Assembly: GCA_023249255.1 (NCBI GenBank)
Contig: JAHFCY010000011.1
Span: forward strand, 1-28,447
Direction of reading: 5' to 3'
Origin: Candidatus Lindowiibacteriota bacterium
GTDB taxonomy: Bacteria > Lindowbacteria > 2-12-FULL-62-27
Length of the DNA stretch: 28,447 nucleotides
How positions within the stretch are numbered: position 1 is the stretch's first letter; every line of letters starts with the position of its first letter. Made by a program: the position numbers and the translations under genes. Of this stretch, positions 14,039 to 21,589 are shown piece after piece. Below the pieces are notes generated by a model. The model was given only the letters and a program-made list of their open reading frames with translations, ran no database searches and had not been told where the DNA came from.

Positions 14039-16794
14039 GCCGCGCCTATATCCGATTTCTCGACCGCCGTCTGGTCTGGGTCGCGCTTGTGTTGACTCTC
14101 ATTACGCTGGTGTGCGGCGCCGGTGTCTGGAAACTTCTTGGCGGAGACCTTCTGCCGCCAACCGCCGACAGCCTCCGGCACCTGAAACTCCGGATCGATA
14201 CGTCCGACCGGCAGTTTTTGGCCGCGCATGATCCGGATCTTCAAGCCTATCAGGAAAGCACGCGGATTTTCGGCGACGACCGGTTCCTTGTCGCGGTTCT
14301 CGAGTTCGACAACGTTTTCACGCCCGACCACCTCGCCCTGATTTCCCGGGCGTGTTCCGCTCTCTCCCGCCTGCCGGGCGCCAAGCGCGTCACGAGCGTC
14401 ACGCACGAACCGCTTTATTCCGGCGCCGCCCAAAGTCTCGCCAACGCGCAAATCGCAACGCGTCTGCCGAAAACGCAGGCTGAGGCTGACCGTATCCGCG
14501 ATCAGGTCCTGTCCGATTCAACGTTCGTCCGAAATCTCGTTTCGGCTGACGGCCGATACGCCGCTATTTATGTCCGCACGTGGCCGCATGTGCGCGGACC
14601 GGAACTCGATTTTCTCGTCCGGCGATTCAAGCAGACGCTTCAGCGGGAAGCGCGCAACGTGCCGGTTCTGTTCGCCGGCAACCACATCCAGACCATCGAA
14701 CTTCACGAGGCGACCCTGCGGGAGATGAAACGCCTCCTGCCGGTGACGGCCGTGATCATGGCGATCGTCCTCGCGCTCATTTTTCACTCCTGGCGCGGCG
14801 TGGGCCTGCCGCTGGTTACGATGGCGCTGTCGCTGATCTGGACGTTCGGCGTGCTTGGATGGGCCGGTGTCTCTCTCACGCCGATCGACGTGATCCTCCC
14901 GACGCTTCTCATGACGCTCAGCATCACCTACTCGCTTCAATTCATCACCCGATATTATCAAGTGATGGAGGAGGCCCGGCCTACCGACAAAGTTTCCTGC
15001 TGTGAGCTGGCCGCCGAAGATTCTTTTTTTGCGCTGTTTATCGCCCAGTTCACCACCATCATCGGCACGGCGTCGCTCTGCTGGACTGACATCCCGGCCA
15101 TTTTTCAATTCGGCGCCATCTCCGCGCTCGGGACGGTGTTCACTGCGGTCCTCGTCTACACGTTTCTGCCCGCCGCCCAGCTGGTGCTCCCGATGCGTCC
15201 GCGCCGCCGCCGGCCCGAAACGTCCTGGATGGAACGCATCAGCCGCCGTGCCCAGGGATTCTATCTTCGCAAGGAAATGACGCTTTCTGTGGCGTTCGGC
15301 GTCACCGCCGTTCTGGCGCTCGGATTGTTCGCCCTGAAAGTCGAAAACGATCCGAAAACGTTTTTCAAATCCGATTCGCCGATTCGTCAGGCGTTTCAGA
15401 CGATCGAAGACAAACTCGGGGGCGCGCTCAGCATCAGCGTTGTGGTCGACGGCGGCCGGCCCGGCGCGATGAAAGATCCGGAGACGCTGCGGGCCATCGA
15501 ATCGCTTCAAACATTCGCCGAACAGCAGTCTCCCGTCCTCAAAACGATTTCTTTTGTCGACACCGTCAAACGTCTGAACCGCGCCGTCCATGGCGACTCG
15601 GCCGCGTTCGAAACCGTTCCGGAAAGTTCTGATGAGATTTCCCAGCTGTTGCTTCTGGCCGCGATCGGAGATGATCCGGCGAATATCGACCGGCTGGTCG
15701 ATTACGATTACCAGCATGGCCGGCTGGAAATTCGTGTGAAAAACGTCGACTCCAAATCTCTCCTCGCCCTTGCGTCTGATTTGCAGTCCCACGTTGACCG
15801 GACGTGGCCGCGTGGATTGCATGGAACCGTGACCGGCGATCATTACATGACGTGCCGGGCCAACTCGGCGATTCTGACGGGACAGGTTCGGGGATTTTTA
15901 GGGACGGCCATCGTCGTGTTTCTGGTGATGTGGATCTGTTTCGGCTCGCCGCAGATCGGGTTGATCGCGATGATTCCGAACGTCGCACCGATTCTGTCGG
16001 TGCTCGGCCTCATGGGGTATTTCGGCGTGAGAATTGATGTCGGCACGGCGCTTCTGGCGTCGGTTGCCCTCGGCATCGCGCTCGACGACACGATCCATTT
16101 CATCATTCACTACATTCGAAACATACAATCTCATCCTCATGGCCGCCGGGCCATTCACAACGTCGTCGGCGGTGTGGGCCGCGCCATGGTGTTCAGCAAC
16201 GTCGCGCTGGCGGTCGGATTTGCGGTCCTCATCCTTTCGACTTTTCAGCCGGTGCGACTCTTCGGTCTCTTCATGCTCGTGTCGATGATCATTGCCTGTT
16301 TCGACGATTTCGTGATGATGCCGGCGCTGATCGGATGGATGCCGATGGTCGGCGTCTGGGAGCAGTGGCGGATCAAATTCAAGTCGGACGTGACGCAGAT
16401 ACCGCTTTTTGCCCGGATGTCGCCGGCCGACATCAAAAAAGTCGTGTCGATGGGTCGGATGCTGACGCTCCCGGCGAACGCGCGGTTGATGGAGGAAGGA
16501 GAGCCGGGCGCGGAGCTGTTTCTGATTCTTGAAGGATCGGTCACGGTCCGAAAAAACAAGGTTGTCGTCACGATGCTCGGCCGGGGTGAGACGGTCGGCG
16601 AGATGGGACTCATCAGCGACCATCCGCGAAGCGCTGACGTTTCAGCTGACAAGGAAACGACCGTGCTTGCGTTCGGCTATGAAGCCCTGGAGCGATTGGA
16701 GCGCCGCTACCCGCGCCTTGCCGTTCGCCTCCTGCACAATCTCTCCACGATCCTCAGCCGCCGCCTTGCCGCCACAACGGAGTTGTTGAAGTAG
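14035..16794 (+). CDS. RND/MMPL-family exporter with C-terminal cyclic-nucleotide-binding domain
   Basis: The 919-residue inner-membrane protein has the duplicated MMPL layout. There is a TM helix at about 13-33, a periplasmic loop to 232, TM helices 235-385 and another single TM at 415-434. A second periplasmic loop runs to 615 and the last TM cluster spans 618-770. The second half has LGIALDDTIHF (about 679-689) with acidic residues usual for proton coupling. The matching place in the first half, LMTLSITYSLQF (292-303), has none. Residues 787-910 form a Crp-like cNMP-binding domain. Its phosphate cassette GEMGLISDHPRSADVSA (855-871) keeps the Glu and Arg used to bind cAMP/cGMP in Crp-type domains. 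It overlaps the LolA-like gene and ends convergently near the PLD-like gene. Inferred role: export of a lipid or hydrophobic substrate, gated by a nucleotide. Confidence 0.9.
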   Translation: MSRAYIRFLDRRLVWVALVLTLITLVCGAGVWKLLGGDLLPPTADSLRHLKLRIDTSDRQFLAAHDPDLQAYQESTRIFGDDRFLVAVLEFDNVFTPDHLALISRACSALSRLPGAKRVTSVTHEPLYSGAAQSLANAQIATRLPKTQAEADRIRDQVLSDSTFVRNLVSADGRYAAIYVRTWPHVRGPELDFLVRRFKQTLQREARNVPVLFAGNHIQTIELHEATLREMKRLLPVTAVIMAIVLALIFHSWRGVGLPLVTMALSLIWTFGVLGWAGVSLTPIDVILPTLLMTLSITYSLQFITRYYQVMEEARPTDKVSCCELAAEDSFFALFIAQFTTIIGTASLCWTDIPAIFQFGAISALGTVFTAVLVYTFLPAAQLVLPMRPRRRRPETSWMERISRRAQGFYLRKEMTLSVAFGVTAVLALGLFALKVENDPKTFFKSDSPIRQAFQTIEDKLGGALSISVVVDGGRPGAMKDPETLRAIESLQTFAEQQSPVLKTISFVDTVKRLNRAVHGDSAAFETVPESSDEISQLLLLAAIGDDPANIDRLVDYDYQHGRLEIRVKNVDSKSLLALASDLQSHVDRTWPRGLHGTVTGDHYMTCRANSAILTGQVRGFLGTAIVVFLVMWICFGSPQIGLIAMIPNVAPILSVLGLMGYFGVRIDVGTALLASVALGIALDDTIHFIIHYIRNIQSHPHGRRAIHNVVGGVGRAMVFSNVALAVGFAVLILSTFQPVRLFGLFMLVSMIIACFDDFVMMPALIGWMPMVGVWEQWRIKFKSDVTQIPLFARMSPADIKKVVSMGRMLTLPANARLMEEGEPGAELFLILEGSVTVRKNKVVVTMLGRGETVGEMGLISDHPRSADVSADKETTVLAFGYEALERLERRYPRLAVRLLHNLSTILSRRLAATTELLK

Positions 16795-16807
16795 AAAATA
16801 AAAGCGA

Positions 16808-17329
16808 TCATTTTTTCTTCGGGCCCCAGCACTGACTGTAAAAAAAACAGGGGGGACAGAGCCGTTTTTCGGTGATCTCGTCGAATCGCGCGCCGACCGC
16901 ACGGATCAGGGCCGCGTCCTGCGTGATGAATCCCATTTCAAAATTTCTTTTGCGTTCCGATTTCGCGCCCAGACCCGCGCCGGTAAGATTGGCCGACCCG
17001 AGGTACATCCAGCGCTCATCGACGATCACAGACTTGAAATGGACCCGCGGGCACTGGAATAAGACGATATTGGGATTGGCCGACAGTTTGCGCCGATCCG
17101 CCTCCTTTCGGAATGAAAACGACGGAGGCGAGGCGTGCAGAAGATGCACAAAAACATCGCGTCCCGCCAGGTCCAGCAGAACCTCGACCAGAGACTTGGA
17201 ACTTCGACGCCCCGTCGGAATCCGGATATTTTTTAGATTGGCGGTGGAAATCAACACGGATTTTTTAGCCTGAAGAAATCCGTCCTCGATGATGGAGCGG
17301 TACAATTCGAAGTCCTGGAGAAGTTTCAC
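16808..17329 (-). CDS. Phospholipase-D-like protein with a single HKD motif
   Basis: The 173-residue protein matches the small PLD/Nuc-type family. Residues 97-116 carry the catalytic HxKxxxxD pattern (VHFKSVIVD with H97, K99, D104) followed by MYLGSANLTGAGL. A single motif implies that two subunits form one active site. No signal peptide or membrane segment is visible. The last 16 residues contain three cysteines (CPPC at 158-161 and C167), a possible metal site. The GTG at 17329 has GGGGAGAG about ten bases upstream in the 19-base gap after the lipoprotein gene, so it belongs to the ABC-transporter string. Function could be nuclease-like or lipid phosphodiesterase, not decidable here. Confidence 0.8.
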   Translation of the reverse strand: MKLLQDFELYRSIIEDGFLQAKKSVLISTANLKNIRIPTGRRSSKSLVEVLLDLAGRDVFVHLLHASPPSFSFRKEADRRKLSANPNIVLFQCPRVHFKSVIVDERWMYLGSANLTGAGLGAKSERKRNFEMGFITQDAALIRAVGARFDEITEKRLCPPCFFYSQCWGPKKK

Positions 17330-17348
17330 GATGCCCGTCTCTCCCCGT

Positions 17349-18065
17349 CTAATTTTTCCGGCTGGGACTTCGGTTCAGAAGCTGTTTCTGAAGGTCCATG
17401 ATTTCTTTCGTCGCCTTGCGGATGTCTTCGAGTTCCGCCCGCGTTTCTTTGGGGAGAATATCCTCGGATATCGGCTCGATGGACCATGCGTCCATCCGGT
17501 AGAACGTCATGAATCCGTTGACGTCCCGTTTTCGGCCCGCATCCAGCCTGCCGACGACTCGCACGGGGGTTTTGAGCACGTTGAACTTCGGAGGCGCGGA
17601 ATTGTAGACGATGACCTGTTCGTTGGCCGCCGGCGGATAACAAAAATAACATTCATTGAACGGAACTTTCGTGAGGGAAAAATAGGAAAAATCAGCCGAT
17701 CCCAGCGGGATCACGAATCCATTAATCTCGACTTTCCGATCCTGCAATTGCGCGATGTGATCGGGCTCCGGCGCGTCCGTGTCCAGGCGCAACGTCCGCA
17801 GATCTTGAAACGTCACCGGCACGGCTGTCATGCGTTCGAATTCTTTTGAAAATTCGATGTCCCGTTTTTCACTCAAAAATTCGTGCGGGACGTTTCGGAC
17901 ATGCCCCGTTGCCGGCGCATCCGGCGCATCCGACGAATCAGCCGGCGGACTCTCCGGCGATTTGCCGCAAGCACCAATGCCTATCGTCAATCCAATTCCC
18001 ACGATCAAAATAAGTGCTGTCTGTGTCTGTCTGTGTCTGTCTGCGGTTCCCAGGGTTTTACGCAA
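17349..18065 (-). CDS. DUF3299-like lipoprotein, part of an ABC-transporter operon
   Basis: The 238-residue protein begins with a charged region, a hydrophobic helix (ALILIVGIGLTIGIGAC) and a plausible lipobox Cys at 33. A Ser/Pro/Asp-rich linker follows, as in lipoproteins. The domain VEINGFVIPLGSADFSYFSL, the motif NECYFCYPPAANEQV with two cysteines (C139, C142) and VRVVGRL fit DUF3299-like proteins. These are frequent neighbours of MacB/LolC-type ABC systems, some linked to metal uptake loci, but their role is not settled. The start is a TTG at 18065 with GGCGGA upstream, overlapping the permease stop. No better start precedes the hydrophobic helix. A 10-base tandem repeat encodes residues of the N-terminal region. 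Confidence 0.75.
   Translation of the reverse strand: MRKTLGTADRHRQTQTALILIVGIGLTIGIGACGKSPESPPADSSDAPDAPATGHVRNVPHEFLSEKRDIEFSKEFERMTAVPVTFQDLRTLRLDTDAPEPDHIAQLQDRKVEINGFVIPLGSADFSYFSLTKVPFNECYFCYPPAANEQVIVYNSAPPKFNVLKTPVRVVGRLDAGRKRDVNGFMTFYRMDAWSIEPISEDILPKETRAELEDIRKATKEIMDLQKQLLNRSPSRKN
18017..18043. repeat. 2.7 copies of a 10-base tandem repeat
   Basis: CTGTCTGTGT occurs at 18017-18026 and 18027-18036, and CTGTCTG continues to 18043. The repeat lies within the first 17 codons of the lipoprotein gene. Since ten is not a multiple of three, gain or loss of one unit would shift the frame ahead of the signal peptide. Confidence 0.85.
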
Positions 18066-19266
18066 GATATTCCGCCGCCGCGACGCGGTACGCCCGCCAG
18101 GCCGGCCATGCGCCGAAGACCAGACCCGTCGCGCCCAGCGCGCCCAAAATCATGCCCTCCCATCCGGTCATTACGCTCCATGAGAGATCGACGCCCGTGA
18201 ACGACTGCACCACGCCGCCGAGAACCGCCATGAGCCCGTGTCCGAGCGCGATGCCTGTCAGAGCGCCGCCCAGCGACAGAAGAAGCGACTGGATGAGAAT
18301 CAAGCGCGTGATGCGTGTGCGTGACGCTCCGAGCGCCCGAAGAAGCGCGATGTCGGCCGCACGTTCTTCAACGAACGAATAGAGCGTGATGCAGACGGAC
18401 GTCAGCGCGACCGCCACGACCGTCCAGCAGAGAACCTGAACGACCCGCTTCCAGATTTCGAGCGTATCGAACAACTGATAGAGAGCCGACGTCGGAAAGA
18501 CCGCTTGCGCGCGGCCTGACATCTGGATCTGTCTCTGTAGAAGCGGCAAGGCCGTCAGGTCTTTCGGCCGCACCAGAACAGCCGTCATCTGGTTCGGCGC
18601 CGCCGTACCGCCGGATTCGGCGTATTCATTCGCGTGCCGGTGAAATTCATGAATACTTTCGAGCGAACAATAGACCGCGCCGTCCCGCGGTCCGCCGGTC
18701 GGTTCGAGAATTCCGACAACCGTCATGGGCTCGGCGTGCTGTTCGCCGCCGGAAAATCCATGCGAACTTCGAAATTGCGCGCCGATTTCAAGACGCGTTT
18801 CGGCCGCGACCCGCGCGCCGATCACAGCTTCGAAATTGCCATTGAACAACCGACCCGCCCGCAGGCGCAGGGGAAATTTTTCGCCAGGCAGGGGATCGAA
18901 AAATTCCTTCGTCGTGCCCACAATCGCGTGACCCCGGAAACTGTCGCCCATCGCGATCGGGACGGCGCGGTCGACCGCCGGGTCGTTTTTCAGTTCTTCA
19001 TAAACGTCGCGCGAAATATTTCCGACAGGCCTGTCGAGGAAAAACACGCCGCTCAAGACCAGTTGAACGGGACTGCCCGGCGCGCCGACGATCAGGTTGT
19101 AGGGCGTCGCGTGCCGCACGAACGCCTCCCGAACCCCGCCCGTCACGCCCTGAAGCCACACAATCAGCGCGACGCCGGACGCGACGGACAGAATCGTGAG
19201 CGCGGTTGAGAGAATCCGGTCGCGCAGAAATTTTGACGCCAGCCGGATGTCGTCGATGAAACTCAC
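18058..19266 (-). CDS. ABC transporter permease, FtsX/MacB/LolC type
   Basis: The 402-residue protein has the type VII ABC permease layout. One TM helix (about 18-40, STALTILSVASGVALIVWLQGV) is followed by a large periplasmic domain to about 280 and three C-terminal TM helices. Between TM2 and TM3 lies the cytoplasmic coupling motif FVEERAADIALLRALGASRTRITRLI, diagnostic for this family. It overlaps the ATPase stop by four bases (start 19266) and the lipoprotein start. Such systems do not import small solutes but move or extract lipoproteins, peptides or transmit force. With the DUF3299-like lipoprotein it is probably a dedicated tripartite or lipoprotein-related complex. Substrate unknown. 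Confidence 0.9.
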   Translation of the reverse strand: MSFIDDIRLASKFLRDRILSTALTILSVASGVALIVWLQGVTGGVREAFVRHATPYNLIVGAPGSPVQLVLSGVFFLDRPVGNISRDVYEELKNDPAVDRAVPIAMGDSFRGHAIVGTTKEFFDPLPGEKFPLRLRAGRLFNGNFEAVIGARVAAETRLEIGAQFRSSHGFSGGEQHAEPMTVVGILEPTGGPRDGAVYCSLESIHEFHRHANEYAESGGTAAPNQMTAVLVRPKDLTALPLLQRQIQMSGRAQAVFPTSALYQLFDTLEIWKRVVQVLCWTVVAVALTSVCITLYSFVEERAADIALLRALGASRTRITRLILIQSLLLSLGGALTGIALGHGLMAVLGGVVQSFTGVDLSWSVMTGWEGMILGALGATGLVFGAWPAWRAYRVAAAEYLA

Positions 19267-19946
19267 CGGAATTGCCCCATCGCGGCCCGTTTTGAAAACA
19301 GGTTGGCCAGTTCCGGATCGTGCGTCGCCACGATCAATGTCGATCCGTTCTGGTCGACCAGATCGCGCAACAGTTCAAAGAGCATTCGACGCCTCTGCGC
19401 GTCGAGGTGGGCTGACGGCTCGTCGGCGAGAACCAGCCTCGGCCGGTTGACCAGAGCCCGCGCAATCACCGCCCGCTGTTTTTCTCCCGCGCTCAACTGT
19501 CGCGGATGGGAGGATATCTTTCCGGAGAGATCGAGCCGTTCGAGAATCTGGAGAGCCATCGCCCGTCGCTCCGCCGCCGCCACGCCGGCGAACATCAGCG
19601 GCATCTCGGTATTTTCCAGCGTCGTCAGCGCGGAAAAAAGGTAGTAATTTTGAAAGACGTATCCAACCGTGCGGCTTCGCCAGAGGTCCCGCCGCGATTC
19701 CGGCAACGCGGAAATATCCTCGTCATCGACGGCGATACGGCCTGCGGTTGGGGCGCGGATGCCCGATAGAAGATGCAGGAGTGTCGTCTTGCCGGAGCCG
19801 GATGGCCCCAGCAGAACCACCTGTTCGCCCCGGCCGACTTCCCATTGATTGATCCGCAGAATCGGCGCCGAATCTTTGGGCGCGCCCGTGTAGCGCATCG
19901 TCAGATTCTCGACGCGAACGAGGCTTCCCCGTTCCACCGCGTTCAC
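19263..19946 (-). CDS. ABC transporter ATP-binding protein, LolD/MacB type
   Basis: The 227-residue ATPase has Walker A GPSGSGKT (47-54), a Q-loop in VFQNYYLF, signature LSAGEKQR (151-158), Walker B LVLADEP (171-177) and switch His in ATHDPE (209). The Q-loop context YVFQNYYLFSALTTLENTEMPL is typical of the LolD/MacB/FtsE subgroup, matching the FtsX-type permease that overlaps it. The GTG at 19946 is the likely start, but it lacks a clear Shine-Dalgarno. The sequence just upstream is a set of GC-rich inverted repeats, so the start could also be a GTG three codons later. Confidence 0.92.
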   Translation of the reverse strand: MNAVERGSLVRVENLTMRYTGAPKDSAPILRINQWEVGRGEQVVLLGPSGSGKTTLLHLLSGIRAPTAGRIAVDDEDISALPESRRDLWRSRTVGYVFQNYYLFSALTTLENTEMPLMFAGVAAAERRAMALQILERLDLSGKISSHPRQLSAGEKQRAVIARALVNRPRLVLADEPSAHLDAQRRRMLFELLRDLVDQNGSTLIVATHDPELANLFSKRAAMGQFR

Positions 19947-19949
19947 AGA

Positions 19950-19990
19950 CCGCGGACCGCCCGCGGGGATTTCATCCCGTCCGACGGGAT
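19950..19990. repeat. Intercistronic GC-rich inverted repeats
   Basis: Between the NCS1 transporter and the ATPase gene lie CCGCGG twice (19950-19955 and 19961-19966) and ATCCCGTC/GACGGGAT around a single central base (19974-19990). On the minus-strand mRNA the latter gives a 7-pair stem with a 3-base loop directly after the transporter stop. No U-tract follows, so it looks like a processing or partial-attenuation hairpin rather than a terminator. Confidence 0.6.
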
Positions 19991-19992
19991 GT

Positions 19993-21486
19993 TCATTTCT
20001 TTTTGAACAGGCTTGTCAATATCCAGTAGGAGGCAAACGACAGAAAAAATCCGGCGAACCACGCGAAGGGATAAATCTGAACAAAAATGGAATCGGCCGG
20101 CAGGGAGACGACCTTGATCTGGCTTAAAAATCCGGGAACGTTGGGAAGAATGCCGACGAGGAGCGACACGACGGCTACCGGATTGAATCCACCCGAATAC
20201 CAGTACGTCCCGTCCCTCTGGTACAGGTCAAAGAGATCCAGCGTCGCGTCTCGAATGACGTAGTAATCGGCAATAAGCACGCCGCCGATGGCGCCCAACA
20301 ACGCCGAGTAGCCGACCAGCCAGGTAAAAATGTATCCGGTCGGGTCGGCCACCAATTTCCACGGCTGAATCAGGATGCCGATGACGCCCGTGATGAGCCC
20401 GCCGATGCGAAACGTGATTTTCTGCGGCCAGAGATTGGAGAAATCGTTGGCGGGGCTGACAACGTTGGCCGCGAGGTTCGTCGCCAGCGTGGCGAGACAC
20501 AGGGAAAAGAGCGAGATGGTGAGCACGAGCGGGTTGGTGAATTGGGTGATGAGCACGACCGGATCCCATATTGTCTTTCCATAAATGACGATCGTCGCCG
20601 ACGTCACGGCAACGCCGATGAACGAATAGAGCGCCATCGTTGTCGGAAGTCCCAGCGTCTGGCCGATGATCTGATCGCGCTGGGTGCGCGCGTACCGCGT
20701 GAAGTCGGGCATGTTGAGCGACAGCGTCGCCCAGAATCCGATCATCCCCGTGAGCGACGGAAAGAAAACCGCCCAGAACATTCCCTCCTTTGCCCCGCCT
20801 GAAACAAATTGCGACGGCTGGGACAGCATCGGCCCGAATCCCCCGGCCTGCCGATAGGCCCAGGCCAGAAGCGCCAGACCGAGGAGAATCAGAAGAGGCG
20901 CTTTGATGTCGAGAAGAAACCGGATGGTCTCAATTCCCCGGTAGATCACCAGCATGTTGATTCCCCAGAAAAATATAAAGCAGGCCCACTGGGCGATGTT
21001 GATGCCTCCCCAATCCGGCGGCAGGGCTTCCCACGACGGAAAATAAATCGCCGCGATTTTGTAGATCGCCCATCCGCCGATCCACGACTGGATGCCGAAC
21101 CACCCGCAGGCAACCAGCGCCCGCAAAAGCGCCGGGATGTTCGCGCCTCGAATTCCGAACGCCGGCCGGCAGTAGACCGGAAACGGAATGCCGTATTTGG
21201 TTCCGGCATGCGCGTTGAGAATCATGGGAACGAGGACGATGGCGTTGCCGAGGAAAATCGTGAGCACCGCCTGATACCAGTTCATGCCTTCCGCGATCAG
21301 CGACGAGGCCAGCATGTAGGTCGGAATGCAGGCCGACATCGAAATCCACAGCGCGGCGATATCAAAGAGTTTCCATTTCCGCGTGCCGACCGAGGTCGGG
21401 GCGATGTCGTGGTTCCAGTATTCCGACTCGGATACGTCAGCCGTCAACTCATGGATGCCGTCAACAACTCGAACACGATCGCTCAT
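19993..21486 (-). CDS. NCS1-family nucleobase:cation symporter
   Basis: The 497-residue membrane protein has about twelve hydrophobic helices and matches the NCS1 family (cytosine, purine, uracil, allantoin, hydantoin carriers related to Mhp1 and PucI). Typical features are the N-terminal WNHDIAPTSVGTRKWKLFDIAALWISM, a TM1 stretch with a conserved Trp, GIPFPVYCRPAFGIRGANIPALLRA and GWFGIQSWIGGWA. FPSLTGMIGFWATLSLNMPDFTRYA and NLAANVVSPANDF near the sodium and substrate sites follow. A purine-rich GGGAGGG lies 14 bases upstream of the ATG at 21486, a little far. The subfamily looks closer to allantoin/hydantoin/uracil carriers than to cytosine permease, but the substrate is inferred only. It supplies bases that the salvage enzymes of this window could process. 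Confidence 0.9.
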   Translation of the reverse strand: MSDRVRVVDGIHELTADVSESEYWNHDIAPTSVGTRKWKLFDIAALWISMSACIPTYMLASSLIAEGMNWYQAVLTIFLGNAIVLVPMILNAHAGTKYGIPFPVYCRPAFGIRGANIPALLRALVACGWFGIQSWIGGWAIYKIAAIYFPSWEALPPDWGGINIAQWACFIFFWGINMLVIYRGIETIRFLLDIKAPLLILLGLALLAWAYRQAGGFGPMLSQPSQFVSGGAKEGMFWAVFFPSLTGMIGFWATLSLNMPDFTRYARTQRDQIIGQTLGLPTTMALYSFIGVAVTSATIVIYGKTIWDPVVLITQFTNPLVLTISLFSLCLATLATNLAANVVSPANDFSNLWPQKITFRIGGLITGVIGILIQPWKLVADPTGYIFTWLVGYSALLGAIGGVLIADYYVIRDATLDLFDLYQRDGTYWYSGGFNPVAVVSLLVGILPNVPGFLSQIKVVSLPADSIFVQIYPFAWFAGFFLSFASYWILTSLFKKK

Positions 21487-21589
21487 CGGCGCGGTCGAAG
21501 CCCTCCCTTTTCAGTCTGAAGAAGAAAACCAACCATACCATGCGGAAAATCAGATTTCACCGTCATCACCCAATCGCCTTCAGCCGTCT

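Noticed and set aside
14518-15843. 441-codon minus-strand open frame opposite the RND gene
   Set aside because: Very Arg/Glu/Asp-rich low-complexity product. The opposite strand encodes a transporter with clear motifs.
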